64,000 nucleotides of DNA from Flavobacterium fluviale (lineage in GTDB: Bacteria > Bacteroidota > Bacteroidia > Flavobacteriales > Flavobacteriaceae): NCBI RefSeq assembly GCF_003312915.1, contig NZ_CP030261.1, positions 4,588,001-4,652,000 on the forward strand, read 5' to 3'. This document shows, piece by piece, positions 49,977 to 59,746 of the stretch. Every line of letters starts with the position of its first letter. Positions within the stretch are counted from its first letter, which is position 1. The position numbers and the translations under genes are program-made. The notes beneath the pieces were generated by a model. It did no database searches. It was not told the DNA's origin and was given only the letters and a program-made list of their open reading frames with translations.

Positions 49977-51557
49977 CTACAAAATATAGTCGGTATTAAT
50001 GAAGTTCGATTCTTTGCTATTTAGCAATTCCTGCAGAATTTCATTATTATAATCGATATCTTTTGAAGCTACAAACGTACGGATTGAGAAAGAACGCAAA
50101 GCATCTGGAATACTCAAAGTTCCTACGGCCGAATCTTTACGACCTGTAAACGGAAATGCATCTGGTCCTCTTTGACAAGAACTGTTAAGGTTTACTCTGC
50201 AAACTAAATTTACCAAGGAATCAATAAGCGGTGCAAGTGTTTTTATGTCTTTACCAAACAAACTCACCTGCTGTCCGTAGTTAGATTCGGCCATATCAAT
50301 TAAAGGCTCTTTAATATCTTTAAATGAAAGAACCGGCACAACTGGTCCAAATTGCTCTTCATGATACACGCGCATTTCCTTGTTCACTGGAAATAAAACT
50401 GCTGGAAAAATATAATTATCAGTATGTTTTCCTCCTTTTTCATTAATGATTTTCGCTCCTTTGCTTGTTGCGTCATCGATTAATCCCTGAATGTAGCTTG
50501 GTTTTTCGGTTTCTGGAAGCGGTGTTAAGGAAACTCCTTTTTCCCATGGATTTCCGAAAATTAAACTATCTACTTTTTCAGAAAAGCGTTTATTGAATTC
50601 TTCTCTAACAGATTCATGAACATATAATACTTTTAAAGCCGTGCAGCGCTGTCCGTTAAAAGACAAACTTCCTGTAATACATTCCTGAATAGCCAAATCT
50701 AAGTCGGCATCTGGTAAAATGATTGCTGGATTTTTAGCCTCCAAACCTAAAATCAAACGTAATCTATTTTTGTTTGGATGCTGATCTTGTAAAGCAATAG
50801 CCGATTTACTATTTCCGATTAATGCCAAAACATCAATTTTTCCAGATTTCATAATTGGAGAAGCCACTTCACGTCCTCTGCCGTAAACGATATTGATCAC
50901 ACCTTTTGGAAAACTGCTTCTAAACGCTTCTAATAATGGTGTAATACATAAAACGCCATGTTTAGCAGGTTTAAAAATCACTGTATTCCCCATAATTAAA
51001 GCTGGGATTAACAATGAAAAAGTTTCATTCAACGGATAATTGTAAGGTCCAAGACACAATACAACCCCAAGAGGTCCGCGGCGAATCATTGCGTTTACAC
51101 CCTGCACCTTTTCAAAATGCGAACTGCGTCCGTTTAATTCCTTATAACTGTCAATAGTATCGTGAATATATTCTACTGTTCTGTCGAATTCTTTTTGCGA
51201 ATCGCCAAGATTTTTTCCAATTTCCCACATCAGAAGTTTAACCACTTCTTCGCGGGTTTCTTTCATCTTTTTCACAAAATTTTCCATGCATTTAATACGA
51301 TCTGCTACTTTCATAGTCGGCCATAAACCTTGTCCCATATCGTATGCATTGGTTGCAGCTTCGACAACTTCTGCTGCTTCTTTTTCTCCCATAAAAGGAA
51401 TAGATCCTAATAAAGTCGGCGAATATTTTTCTGTTGAAGAAATAGTAGAAAACACAGGTGTGGTTTGCCCTGTCCATTGTTTCAATTCTCCGTTTACAAG
51501 ATAAGAATCTTGATTTATCAGCGTATTAATCTGATATTCTTCTGGTATAAAACTCAT
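49977..51557 (-). CDS. GapN-like NADP-dependent aldehyde dehydrogenase
   Basis: The 526-residue enzyme is an aldehyde dehydrogenase with catalytic C305 in FNGQRCTALK and general base E273 in LGLEAKNP. GPYNYPLNETF and FNGQRCTALK are features of non-phosphorylating glyceraldehyde-3-phosphate dehydrogenases, which make 3-phosphoglycerate and NADPH. The N- and C-terminal extensions are slightly longer than in bacterial GapN. The substrate is inferred from motif likeness only. Confidence 0.85.
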   Translation of the reverse strand: MSFIPEEYQINTLINQDSYLVNGELKQWTGQTTPVFSTISSTEKYSPTLLGSIPFMGEKEAAEVVEAATNAYDMGQGLWPTMKVADRIKCMENFVKKMKETREEVVKLLMWEIGKNLGDSQKEFDRTVEYIHDTIDSYKELNGRSSHFEKVQGVNAMIRRGPLGVVLCLGPYNYPLNETFSLLIPALIMGNTVIFKPAKHGVLCITPLLEAFRSSFPKGVINIVYGRGREVASPIMKSGKIDVLALIGNSKSAIALQDQHPNKNRLRLILGLEAKNPAIILPDADLDLAIQECITGSLSFNGQRCTALKVLYVHESVREEFNKRFSEKVDSLIFGNPWEKGVSLTPLPETEKPSYIQGLIDDATSKGAKIINEKGGKHTDNYIFPAVLFPVNKEMRVYHEEQFGPVVPVLSFKDIKEPLIDMAESNYGQQVSLFGKDIKTLAPLIDSLVNLVCRVNLNSSCQRGPDAFPFTGRKDSAVGTLSIPDALRSFSIRTFVASKDIDYNNEILQELLNSKESNFINTDYIL

Positions 51558-51599
51558 AATTTGGTTATTTAATAGTCTGGTAATTCTATCTCAAAAGAA

Positions 51600-51623
51600 A
51601 AAAGAGGCTTTTAGCTGCCTCTT
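51600..51623 (-). terminator. intrinsic terminator of the rhodanese gene
   Basis: AAAGAGGC and GCCTCTT form a stem with a short loop and adjoining T-rich sequence on the minus strand. It is only 6 bp past the rhodanese stop. Confidence 0.75.
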
Positions 51624-51629
51624 CTTCTT

Positions 51630-51941
51630 TTACGGTTGTACTGTTTCGCCTTCCCAATCCAGGATGCCGCCAAGCAGATTGTAGGCATTTTGAATACCCA
51701 GTTCGTTCATGATCTGACATGCTTTTGCACTTCTAGCTCCAGAACGGCAGTATACATAGTAATTTTTATTTTTGTCTAATTCTTCGATTTCGTAAATAAA
51801 CCCCTGCCCTTTATTGATATCAATGTTTAAAGCATTTTCAATATAGCCGTCATTAAATTCGTCTTCAGTTCTTACGTCAAGTATAACTGCATTTTCGTCA
51901 GCTTCTAACTGTGCAACCCAATCTTCTTGTGATAAATTCAT
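51630..51941 (-). CDS. single-domain rhodanese-like sulfurtransferase
   Basis: The 103-residue protein is one rhodanese domain. The active-site loop is YCRSGARS with the persulfide-carrying Cys, and VILDVRTEDEF is the CH2A-like motif. It is cytoplasmic and should carry sulfane sulfur. It is divergent from a Crp/Fnr regulator and close to other sulfur genes. Confidence 0.92.
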   Translation of the reverse strand: MNLSQEDWVAQLEADENAVILDVRTEDEFNDGYIENALNIDINKGQGFIYEIEELDKNKNYYVYCRSGARSAKACQIMNELGIQNAYNLLGGILDWEGETVQP

Positions 51942-52316
51942 AATAAAATGTCTTTTTGTAAAATTACGACGTTTCTTTCTATAAAAAACGTACCAAATGC
52001 GATTTCGATTATTATTCTCAGAAAACGTTTTAGAGAAAGTATTATAATCAGTGTTTTACAAATTTACTTACTATTTTTAAAAATTCAGTCTACAAAATCG
52101 GTAGAAAATAGGATTTTTTCATTTACACAAATTACATCTTAAATCTAGTTTTATGACAATGAATACCAAATCAAACTATTATCTTTGCAAACAATTACAA
52201 TTTTTAATCTCTTTTTGATAAAAATTTAAAAACCAAAAGTACCATCTGCCAGTTTGAGCAGACTCGAGAACCGTAAACATCTCGACTCCGATCGATGCGG
52301 CAAAATTATTATAGCA
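51942..52316 (+). promoter_or_regulatory. divergent promoter region of rhodanese and Crp/Fnr genes
   Basis: A perfect -7 box TATCTTTG lies at 52180-52187, which gives an expected start near 52193 and a leader of about 120 nt before the chosen ATG. No clear TTG is seen at -33. The remainder is AT-rich with no convincing palindrome or gene. Confidence 0.45.
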
Positions 52317-52958
52317 ATGCAAAATTCCTTAAAAACCATCTTTCCAAATTTCTCCAACGAACTTATTGCCACTATAGAAGAAAACGGAAGCCTGCAGGAT
52401 TTTGAAGCTGGAACAATATTAATGCGAATGGGTCAGTACATTAAAAATACCGCATTAATAACCAAAGGCAAAATCAAGATTTATCGTCAGGGCGAAGATG
52501 GCGGCGAGTTCTTAATGTACTACTTACAGCCGGGCCAAGCCTGCGCCATTTCTATGATCTGCACTGCAAAAAGTGAGAAAAGCCAGATTATGGCAAAAGT
52601 GGTAGAAGATGTTTCTGTTATGATGATTCCGCTGCAATTAATGGACAAATGGATGATGGAACACAGAAGCTGGTACGAATTTGTTATCGAAACTTATAGA
52701 AGCCGTTTTGAAGAAGTGCTGGAAGTAGTCGATAATATTGCTTTCCGCTCTATGGATGAACGTTTGGAATTTTACCTAAAAAGACATTCTGATGCCTGCG
52801 GCTGTTCTGAAGTTAATCTTTCACACCAAGAAATCGCAACCGAATTAAATACTTCACGCGAAGTGATTTCGCGATTATTAAAAAAAATGGAACAACGCGG
52901 TCTGGTGAAACTAAACCGAAACCAGATTGAGTTATTAAACACGAATTTCACGAATTAA
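52317..52958 (+). CDS. Crp/Fnr-family transcriptional regulator
   Basis: The ATG giving MQNSLKTIFPNF is chosen, since the upstream extension is not typical of the family. The 213-residue protein has a cyclic-nucleotide-binding-like beta roll (about 15-130) and a winged helix with LSHQEIATELNTSREVISRLLKKM. A Cys pair in DACGCSEV just before the helix-turn-helix is conserved-looking and could sense sulfur or redox state. Its position between rhodanese and TSUP genes suggests control of sulfide/sulfane metabolism. Confidence 0.92.
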   Translation: MQNSLKTIFPNFSNELIATIEENGSLQDFEAGTILMRMGQYIKNTALITKGKIKIYRQGEDGGEFLMYYLQPGQACAISMICTAKSEKSQIMAKVVEDVSVMMIPLQLMDKWMMEHRSWYEFVIETYRSRFEEVLEVVDNIAFRSMDERLEFYLKRHSDACGCSEVNLSHQEIATELNTSREVISRLLKKMEQRGLVKLNRNQIELLNTNFTN

Positions 52959-53253
52959 CACTAATTCCAATAATCTATTTCTGAAAATGATTTTCTGTTC
53001 GAACGTCCCGAGGCTTCAGGAGAGAACCCACATAGCATTTCGACTTCGCTCAATTTGACAAACTTTATATTTATTATTAAACACATAGAAACATAGCTTT
53101 AGTACTAATAAAGCAATGTTTCTATGGTTTTAAAATTTATGCAGACAGCATAATTCGTGAAAATTTGTGAAATTCGTGTTTAAAATTCCTTCTGTGATAA
53201 ATGTTACTGTGGAATTCTAATTTCCGAAGCAACTTTGCATCAAAAGAAATGCA

Positions 53254-54039
53254 ATGGAATATTTAGGCTTTTTTGCTTCAATCATAATCGGAATTTCGCT
53301 TGGTTTAATTGGCGGCGGCGGTTCTATTTTGACTATTCCTATTCTAGTTTATTTATTTAAAGTAAATCCAGATCAGGCAACTTCTTATTCCCTGTTTATT
53401 GTTGGATTAACAGCTTTATCAGGAAGTTACAGCCATTATAAAATGGGAAATCTGAAATTGAAATCGGCCTTATATTTTGCAGTTCCGTCAGTTATTTCAA
53501 TTTTAATAATTCGCGAAGTCATATTTCCTCAAATTGCTGCAACTTTATTCTGTGTGGCTTCTTATACCGTTTCCAAAGATTTTCTAATCATGATTATCTT
53601 TTCGATATTGATGATTACGGCAGCAATTTCGATGATCAAAAAAAATCAGCCTGAAATAAAAACAACAGAAACCAATTATCTGCAGCTGAGTTTAATTGGA
53701 TTTTTAGTGGGAATCGTTACGGGATTTCTTGGCGCCGGCGGCGGATTTTTAATTATTCCTGCTCTTCTTTTCTTTGCCAATTTACCTATGAAACAGGCAG
53801 TCGGCACTTCACTATTAATTATAACAATTAATTCCTCAATAGGTTTTGCAGGCGATTTATATATTGGAACACCAATCAATTATACTTTTTTATTAAGCGT
53901 TTCTGCAATGGCTTTAATCGGAATGGTTATTGGAAGCCAGCTTTCTAAAAAAATCGACGGTGCAAAACTCAAACCTCTCTTTGGATGGTTTGTGCTTGTA
54001 ATGGGAATTTACATTATTGCAAAAGAAGTTTTGTTTTAA
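53254..54039 (+). CDS. TSUP (TauE/SafE) family anion exporter
   Basis: The 261-residue membrane protein has about eight helices in two repeats, each starting with a Gly-rich signature: LGLIGGGGSILTIPIL and GFLGAGGGFLIIPALL. These proteins export sulfite or sulfoacetate. The gene follows a Crp/Fnr regulator in the same direction, which fits removal of sulfite from persulfide oxidation. Confidence 0.93.
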   Translation: MEYLGFFASIIIGISLGLIGGGGSILTIPILVYLFKVNPDQATSYSLFIVGLTALSGSYSHYKMGNLKLKSALYFAVPSVISILIIREVIFPQIAATLFCVASYTVSKDFLIMIIFSILMITAAISMIKKNQPEIKTTETNYLQLSLIGFLVGIVTGFLGAGGGFLIIPALLFFANLPMKQAVGTSLLIITINSSIGFAGDLYIGTPINYTFLLSVSAMALIGMVIGSQLSKKIDGAKLKPLFGWFVLVMGIYIIAKEVLF

Positions 54040-54170
54040 CTTTTAAAATTGACACAGATTGCCAATCTGTCTAGATTTTTATTTAAATATTTTGAATTTA
54101 GTTTTACTTGTAGAGTAATCTTTGTCAAAGTTTTTACACTTTGACAAAGATGAAACTAAAAAGTATTTAT

Positions 54171-54557
54171 TTAAATCTCTCCAAACCTGTCTTTATAGCG
54201 TTCAAGCTCATTTTCGGTTCTATTGAGAAGTTTTTCCAGCAGTTGAATTTTGTCTTCGTAAAGCTCTTTTAAAATGGCAGTGTTATCAGTATTAATTAAA
54301 ATACTTCCGTTATTGTTACCAGTAATTTTATTATAATTATTGAAATATTTATCGTAGTCAAAGCTTATAATATCTTCAACCCTAACATCCAAAATTCTTC
54401 CTATTTCAACCAATTTTTCGTAACTCAAAGAAGTTTTTCCTTTTTCAATTTTACTGTAACCTGCCTGCGTTACACCTAATCTTTCTGCCATGTATTCTTG
54501 AGTATAATTTTTTAACTCTCTAATATTTTTAATCTTGTTTTTAATCGTTGCGGCCAT
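54171..54557 (-). CDS. XRE-family helix-turn-helix regulator with C-terminal coiled coil
   Basis: The helix-turn-helix is YTQEYMAERLGVTQAGYSKI. An 8-residue longer start at 54581 is possible, but I choose MAATIKNK because the longer one would touch the operator. The C-terminal 40 residues (ILKELYEDKIQLLEKLLNRT) form a coiled coil for dimerisation. Direct targets are unknown; an operator right upstream suggests autoregulation. Confidence 0.88.
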   Translation of the reverse strand: MAATIKNKIKNIRELKNYTQEYMAERLGVTQAGYSKIEKGKTSLSYEKLVEIGRILDVRVEDIISFDYDKYFNNYNKITGNNNGSILINTDNTAILKELYEDKIQLLEKLLNRTENELERYKDRFGEI

Positions 54558-54581
54558 AATTTTTTCTGATTTGGAGGTCAT

Positions 54582-54630
54582 GTATAGTTAAAACAGCCAG
54601 CTGTTAAACTCTTTAACAGCATACCTATAC
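54582..54630. promoter_or_regulatory. operator upstream of the XRE regulator
   Basis: The palindrome AACAGCCAGCTGTT (54592-54605) is followed by a third half-site AACAGC (54615-54620). The inverted pair GTATAG (54582) and CTATAC (54625) brackets the whole. The layout suits a dimeric repressor controlling its own gene. Confidence 0.5.
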
Positions 54631-54789
54631 TTATTTTTGGGTATTCTAAAGCTACTCTATAATTGGGAATTTATAAAGGAGCAGTTCGTTAATTTTTTTT
54701 TAGTACTGAAATAACCATACATCAAAGCTGCCATTATGAAAACTATATCATAAGGGGAAATAGTATGTACAAATATTTCTCAACTTTAT

Positions 54790-55194
54790 TTAAGCAGTTC
54801 TTTTTATACTTCTTTCAAACTGAAGTTCTAAGTAATAATCTATCTGTTTACCAATCAAAGTACGGTCTTTTGATTCTATTTTGGTTCTTATTTGATTTTT
54901 ATAAATGTCTTTTACAAAAACAAAATATATAGATTCTGTTTTATCATTAAACATGGCAGCTACAATAAGACTGTAGCATAAAATTGCAGGAATAATATAA
55001 TAGAGATTCTCTAGATCAAAGAAAATCATGCAGTAATAAGCTGCTGCGGTTACGGCAATAAAAGCGCCATTTTCCAAAAAGTATTTTTTCTTTTTTTTAA
55101 GCAGTCCAATCTCTTTTATTTCATCAAAATTGTACTGCCAACTTTCAGATTTGTAGTGAAATCTGATCTTGTCGGGAAGAATTGTTAAAGGCAT
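54790..55194 (-). CDS. two-helix membrane protein, unknown
   Basis: The 134-residue protein starts with a PH-like beta stretch (ILPDKIRFHYKSESWQYNFDEIKEIGLLKKKKK). Two adjacent transmembrane helices (about 45-62 and 67-85) and a basic, polar tail follow. This form is common in small Bacteroidota bPH-type proteins of unknown role. Confidence 0.65.
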   Translation of the reverse strand: MPLTILPDKIRFHYKSESWQYNFDEIKEIGLLKKKKKYFLENGAFIAVTAAAYYCMIFFDLENLYYIIPAILCYSLIVAAMFNDKTESIYFVFVKDIYKNQIRTKIESKDRTLIGKQIDYYLELQFERSIKRTA

Positions 55195-55672
55195 AATGAT
55201 TTGTAGGTAAAAATAAATTTAAATGTTTTTTGTATAAATTATTTTTTAAGAATCTTTGGGGGGAAATTCTTAGCTACGCAATATTAAGCATTAACTTCTT
55301 GTTTTTCTTACAACTCAAATTATAGAATATAACTGTTAGTTGTAATTAAATCTTTATTGATCGTTTATTTAAATTATTAGTAATAAAATGTCCTGATTCA
55401 GGAGATTTTTAATATGGGCGTTTCCTTCGGCCGGGCTATCCACTTGTATCTTTTCCTTGTTAAAGAAACAAGAAAAAGGATACCGCTCCTATCCCTAACG
55501 CACACTCAGGTAAAATGACGTTTTTGGTTTAAAATTTTCAATGAATTGCCTCCAGCTTTAGCTGGGATAAACAAATTTATACAAATAAAAGGCTTTAGCC
55601 AAAGCCTTATGATCCATCTAAACAAAAACCTCTAGTTAAAAACTGGAGGCAATAATATGTTTTTTAAAACGA
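55195..55672. repeat. two intergenic repeat elements
   Basis: The first element (about 55414-55503) has GGGCGTTTCC, CGGGCTATCC and, inverted, GGATACCGCTCC and ATCCCTAACGC around a CTTGTT..AACAAG hairpin; I know this pattern as a frequent Flavobacterium spacer element. The second (55546-55652) has outer arms TTGCCTCCAG and CTGGAGGCAA with an inner hairpin AAGGCTTTAGCCAAAGCCTT. Neither has a reading frame. Confidence 0.6.
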
Positions 55673-56179
55673 TTAAACCTCCGCAATAATTGTATTTGTT
55701 GATTTAAAGTAATCTTTAATTTCTTTTAAGTTATCTTCTTTTTCCTGATGAACATCTTCAATTTGTCCGGGATAAAAATCAATCCATCTATTAAAATTCT
55801 GGTACATTTTCTGTCCTTCAGTCAAATCAGCATTTCTTCTTTCTTCCGATCGAATAAAAATGGTGTGAATATGCAAATTTTCTTTAGCAAGTAAAGAATT
55901 AATTATCTTAAAATCACTAACATTGTAACCAGCATTTGCAACTAAAATATGGTTTTCTGAAGCTTTAATTTCTTTTATTAGATATTCAAACTTACTTATT
56001 AGCTCATCTGTAAAAACATCAAATTGATATTTTTTGGCAATATCATGAATACTAGTTTTATAAAAATCTTCCAAAACATCAAATGCATATTCATTTAAGG
56101 ACAAGTCAATTGTAAAACAAATGTTCTTCTTGTTATCAAATTGATTTCGACTATGTTTTATAAAATCGAATATATTCAT
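55673..56179 (-). CDS. hypothetical cytoplasmic protein
   Basis: The 168-residue protein has no signal or membrane helix. Alternating helices and strands (HILVANAGYNVSDFKIIN, LHIHTIFIRSEERRN) suggest an alpha/beta fold. I recognise no family. It starts 24 bp after the cydB stop in the same direction, so it may share the cyd transcript. Confidence 0.65.
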   Translation of the reverse strand: MNIFDFIKHSRNQFDNKKNICFTIDLSLNEYAFDVLEDFYKTSIHDIAKKYQFDVFTDELISKFEYLIKEIKASENHILVANAGYNVSDFKIINSLLAKENLHIHTIFIRSEERRNADLTEGQKMYQNFNRWIDFYPGQIEDVHQEKEDNLKEIKDYFKSTNTIIAEV

Positions 56180-56202
56180 TTAAAAAAATATTAAAAATAA
56201 AA

Positions 56203-57279
56203 TCAATGTTCCCCATACCCAATATCATCCATTTTTCCGCTGAAAACACGATATTGAATAATAAAATAAACAATCACCAAAAACAAAGCGACAAAAAACC
56301 AGCTCAAACCTGCGTTTAATCCGTATTCGTGTGCTGCGGTGTTGTAAATTGTTAAGGACGGATTTACTTTATTGGTTGAAGGCAGTACATTTGGGAAAAT
56401 AGAAACCGCTGTCGAAGCGAATCCGCCGAGTAAAAACAGCGTCGAAAAAATAAATCCGTGACCGTCTTTTTTAAACGAACGAACTTTGAATAATCCTAAA
56501 ATTCCAACAAAAGTTAGTAAAGGGAAAAACCATAAAATCGGATTTTCGACAAAATTATGAAATGGCTTTGGCTCGATAAAATGCCAAATCTGCAATGAAA
56601 TACAAACTAAAACCAGCAAAACAATATTCAAGGCAAAAACTACTTTTTTCAATTTCGGATTTAGTGTTGAATTGGTTTTATAAATAATCCAGTTTGCTCC
56701 ATGAATAGTTAAAGCGACAGTACTTACAATTCCTAGGAAAAGCGTAAACCAATCGATAATTCCCAACTCATTGGCCTGCGGACTAAAAGTTGGATTCCAC
56801 AAAGGCAGAAAGAAGTAATGTGCTTCCTGTGTAGAAACACCATTCTGCACCATTCCGAGATTGACGCCGCGAACAATATTTCCTAATGCGATTCCAAAAA
56901 ACAAAGCCAAAAGCAAACTGGCAATTCCGAACGCTTTATCCCAAATACTTTCCCACATAGGATGATGCACTTGTCCGCGCATTTCTAACCCAATTGCACG
57001 AAAAATCAAAAGCCATAAAATCATAATCAAAGGCAGATAAAATCCGCTGAAAGATGATGCATAAAGTGTTGGAAATGCAAAAAACAAAACACCTCCAGCA
57101 GCAATCAGCCAGACTTCATTAGCATCCCAAAACGGTCCAATTGAGTTTGTAATTACTTTTTTATCTCGCTCTGTATCTGCAAAAAATAAATGAATAATTC
57201 CTGCACCAAAATCGTAACCGTCTAAAACCAGATAAACAGCCAGAATTCCCATTAAAACTACGTACCAAAAAAATTCCAT
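56203..57279 (-). CDS. cydB: cytochrome bd ubiquinol/menaquinol oxidase subunit II
   Basis: The 358-residue CydB has eight to nine helices. The N-terminus WYVVLMGILAVYLVLDGYDFG is a hallmark, as are GPFWDANEVWLIAAGG and the EMRGQ motif. With CydA it forms the bd oxidase that reduces oxygen to water from quinol. It begins 2 bp after the cydA stop. No CydX-like gene is evident. Confidence 0.96.
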   Translation of the reverse strand: MEFFWYVVLMGILAVYLVLDGYDFGAGIIHLFFADTERDKKVITNSIGPFWDANEVWLIAAGGVLFFAFPTLYASSFSGFYLPLIMILWLLIFRAIGLEMRGQVHHPMWESIWDKAFGIASLLLALFFGIALGNIVRGVNLGMVQNGVSTQEAHYFFLPLWNPTFSPQANELGIIDWFTLFLGIVSTVALTIHGANWIIYKTNSTLNPKLKKVVFALNIVLLVLVCISLQIWHFIEPKPFHNFVENPILWFFPLLTFVGILGLFKVRSFKKDGHGFIFSTLFLLGGFASTAVSIFPNVLPSTNKVNPSLTIYNTAAHEYGLNAGLSWFFVALFLVIVYFIIQYRVFSGKMDDIGYGEH

Positions 57280-57281
57280 AC

Positions 57282-58628
57282 TTATATTTTTTCTGTTGAA
57301 AGTTCCACATGATGCGGTCCTTTATTGATAATTTTTCCAATTAAAAGTAAAAACAGCATTCCAAGCAAAAGATACAACCCTATGAATCCAAGCAATGTGA
57401 ACAAAGTATTTCCAGAAGAAACCGTTGGCGAAGCTCCTGCAGATGTTCTCAGTAAATTATAAACCAACCAAGGCTGTCTTCCTAATTCGGCCGTGTACCA
57501 GCCTGTTGTATTTGCGATGTAGGGAAATGGCATCATGAACATTAGTGACCATAAAATCCATTTGGTTTGAAACAATTTGCCTCTAACCAATTGAAAAAGG
57601 GAAATTACCATTAAACCGATAAAAACTGTTCCAAGTCCAACCATAATATGATATGCATAATACAATCCTGAAATATTTGTTGGATGGAGATCTTCTTCAA
57701 ACTGATCTAAACCTTTTATTTCCTGATCCCAATTTCCATAAGTCAGGAAACTCAAAATATTAGGAACCGCAATTTTGTTATCCAGTTTTTTGTCTTTTAC
57801 ATCGGGCTGACCAATTAAAACAATTTCAGAACCTCTTTTCTCGGTATGAAAAATCCCTTCCATTCCTGCAAAAGTTACCGGCTGGTATTTTACCACATTT
57901 TTTGCCAGTAAATCTCCGGTCGGTACTGCCACAATTATGCTCGAAATCAATCCGAAGATTACACCTGTTTTCAAGAACAATTTCCCAAAAGAAACATTCT
58001 TCTGACTCAAAATATAAAAAGCCCCAATTCCAGCCACAACAAAAGAGCTTGTAACCAAAGAAGCGGCTTGATTATGCAGATAAGAAGGCCAAAGCCAAGG
58101 ATTTAAAAATAAAGCTTTAAAATTGGTTAGTACAAATTTTCCGTTTTCCAGAATTTCATATCCAACAGGATTCTGCATCCAGGAATGTGTTGCGATAATA
58201 AGATAACCACTTGCCCAAGAACCAATCATGATTAATACTCCAGTTACAAAATGCCATTTATGTCCGAGGAGTTTTTCTCCAAATAAAAATATTCCGAGAA
58301 ATGAAGATTCGAGAAAGAAAGAAAACATTCCTTCCATCGCGAGCGTCTGACCAATAATTCCGCCTGTTAATTCAGAGAATTTTGCCCAGTTGGTTCCAAA
58401 TTGAAACTCCATCGGAATTCCCGTGACAACGCCCATTGCAAAATTCAGGGCGAAGATTTTCATCCAGAAATGGGTGGCGTGATTGTATTGTTCGTTATTG
58501 GTTTTTAAGTATTTCCATTTGAAGTAAACAATGATGAGCGAAAGACCCATTGTAAGCTGTGGAAAAAGATAATGAAAAGTAATGGTGAAGGCAAATTGCA
58601 TTCGATCATAAAAGAGCATTTCTTCCAT
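57282..58628 (-). CDS. cydA: cytochrome bd oxidase subunit I
   Basis: The start MEEMLFYDRMQFAFT is chosen; a longer frame adds 10 residues. The 448-residue subunit carries hemes b558, b595 and d. GRQPWLVYNLLRTSAG, the early heme ligand His in TITFHYLFPQLT, and the short Q-loop region are present. It and CydB form a high-affinity, sulfide-tolerant oxidase, which makes sense beside sulfide-handling genes. Confidence 0.96.
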   Translation of the reverse strand: MEEMLFYDRMQFAFTITFHYLFPQLTMGLSLIIVYFKWKYLKTNNEQYNHATHFWMKIFALNFAMGVVTGIPMEFQFGTNWAKFSELTGGIIGQTLAMEGMFSFFLESSFLGIFLFGEKLLGHKWHFVTGVLIMIGSWASGYLIIATHSWMQNPVGYEILENGKFVLTNFKALFLNPWLWPSYLHNQAASLVTSSFVVAGIGAFYILSQKNVSFGKLFLKTGVIFGLISSIIVAVPTGDLLAKNVVKYQPVTFAGMEGIFHTEKRGSEIVLIGQPDVKDKKLDNKIAVPNILSFLTYGNWDQEIKGLDQFEEDLHPTNISGLYYAYHIMVGLGTVFIGLMVISLFQLVRGKLFQTKWILWSLMFMMPFPYIANTTGWYTAELGRQPWLVYNLLRTSAGASPTVSSGNTLFTLLGFIGLYLLLGMLFLLLIGKIINKGPHHVELSTEKI

Positions 58629-58658
58629 AATAGGTAATTTGTTTATGAAGTTCCACAA

Positions 58659-58947
58659 ATTTACCCATTAAAACCCGAATTAACGCGCTTTAAAAAAAGT
58701 TTATCGCCCGATATTTGTTAAACTTTTCAACAATCTAAAGGGTAGAAATGACACTTGTTCTTTTTTAGAAGTACATACAGTTTGTCATTTCGATCCCGAG
58801 GCTTCGGGATCGAAATAACAAGATTAGATTTACGTGATAAAACATAACCCGCGGTTTCAACCGCGGGAAACGTATCGTGATTATGCATGAGTTCCTGCGG
58901 TTGAAACCGCAGGCTATTTTTGATTTTGATTGCGTGATTATTATTGA
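58659..58947. repeat. hairpin-rich spacer upstream of cydA
   Basis: Palindromes include TTTCGATCCCGAGG..CTTCGGGATCGAAA at about 58787-58816, CCCGCGGTTTCAACCGCGGG at about 58849-58868, and CCTGCGGTTGAAACCGCAGG at about 58894-58913. The last two are variants of one unit. No gene is seen. They may end transcription of the HD gene and are likely dispersed repeats. Confidence 0.6.
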
Positions 58948-59538
58948 TTATTTTTTCAAAATCCCTTTTTCTACACTATCATTAATCAAACCTTCGGCAT
59001 AATTCCACAATGATTTCGAACCATTTTTAATTACGCTCTTTTTCTCATAAACCTTGTCATACTTCACATCAAATTCTCTCCAAGTTCCGCCATTGTTAGA
59101 AGTATTTTGTAATAAAGGCTCTAGCCTGTCCATAGATTTTGCAAATTTGGCTTCGTTGGTTTCGCCAGCTTCAAATTCTTCCCAAATACTAATAAATTCT
59201 TCAGCTTGTTTTTTAGGCAGTAAACCAAAGATTCTAGCAGCAGCTAATCGCTCTTCATCTGTATTTAAATGATTTTTTAACGTATCGTACATGAAAACGT
59301 CACCAGCATCAATTTCGACAATGTCATGAATGAGAACCATTTTAACGACTTTCAAAACATCAATCGGCTCATCTGAATGTTCTGCTAAAACAATTGCCAT
59401 TAATGCCAAATGCCAGCTGTGTTCAGCGTCATTTTCGCATCGGTCGCTGTTAAATAACTTTGTTTTACGCTGAATGTATTTTACTTTATCAATTTCTTTT
59501 ATAAAAGCAATTTGATCTAATAAGTCTTTTGTGTTCAT
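58948..59538 (-). CDS. HD-domain hydrolase, YfbR-like
   Basis: The start MNTKDLLDQIAF is chosen, 14 codons inside the longest frame. The 196-residue protein has the HD pattern: R-x-E-N-D-A-E-H-S-W-H for the first metal His, then VLIHDIVEIDAGD for the HD pair. These enzymes are usually 5'-deoxynucleotidases acting on dNMPs. The substrate is inferred. Confidence 0.9.
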   Translation of the reverse strand: MNTKDLLDQIAFIKEIDKVKYIQRKTKLFNSDRCENDAEHSWHLALMAIVLAEHSDEPIDVLKVVKMVLIHDIVEIDAGDVFMYDTLKNHLNTDEERLAAARIFGLLPKKQAEEFISIWEEFEAGETNEAKFAKSMDRLEPLLQNTSNNGGTWREFDVKYDKVYEKKSVIKNGSKSLWNYAEGLINDSVEKGILKK

Positions 59539-59711
59539 ATAAATGATTTTTTTTCTTAAAATGACATTCGTCATATGCAAAATTAGAAGTAAAAGCTTAA
59601 TTGCTCAACTTTAAATCACTTTATATAACCTGTATGATAAAATCAATGTTATTTTTTAACAGAAATCAAATTTCTGTAACATTAGTCACCTATTTTCTGA
59701 GAAAACAGCAT

Positions 59712-59719
59712 TACATTTG
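59712..59719 (+). promoter_or_regulatory. TAnnTTTG -7 box of the persulfide dioxygenase operon
   Basis: TACATTTG is a perfect -7 box. Transcription from about 59726 leaves about 20 nt before the ATG at 59747. Confidence 0.5.
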
Positions 59720-59746
59720 TATCCCACATATTTTAGATTTCATATC

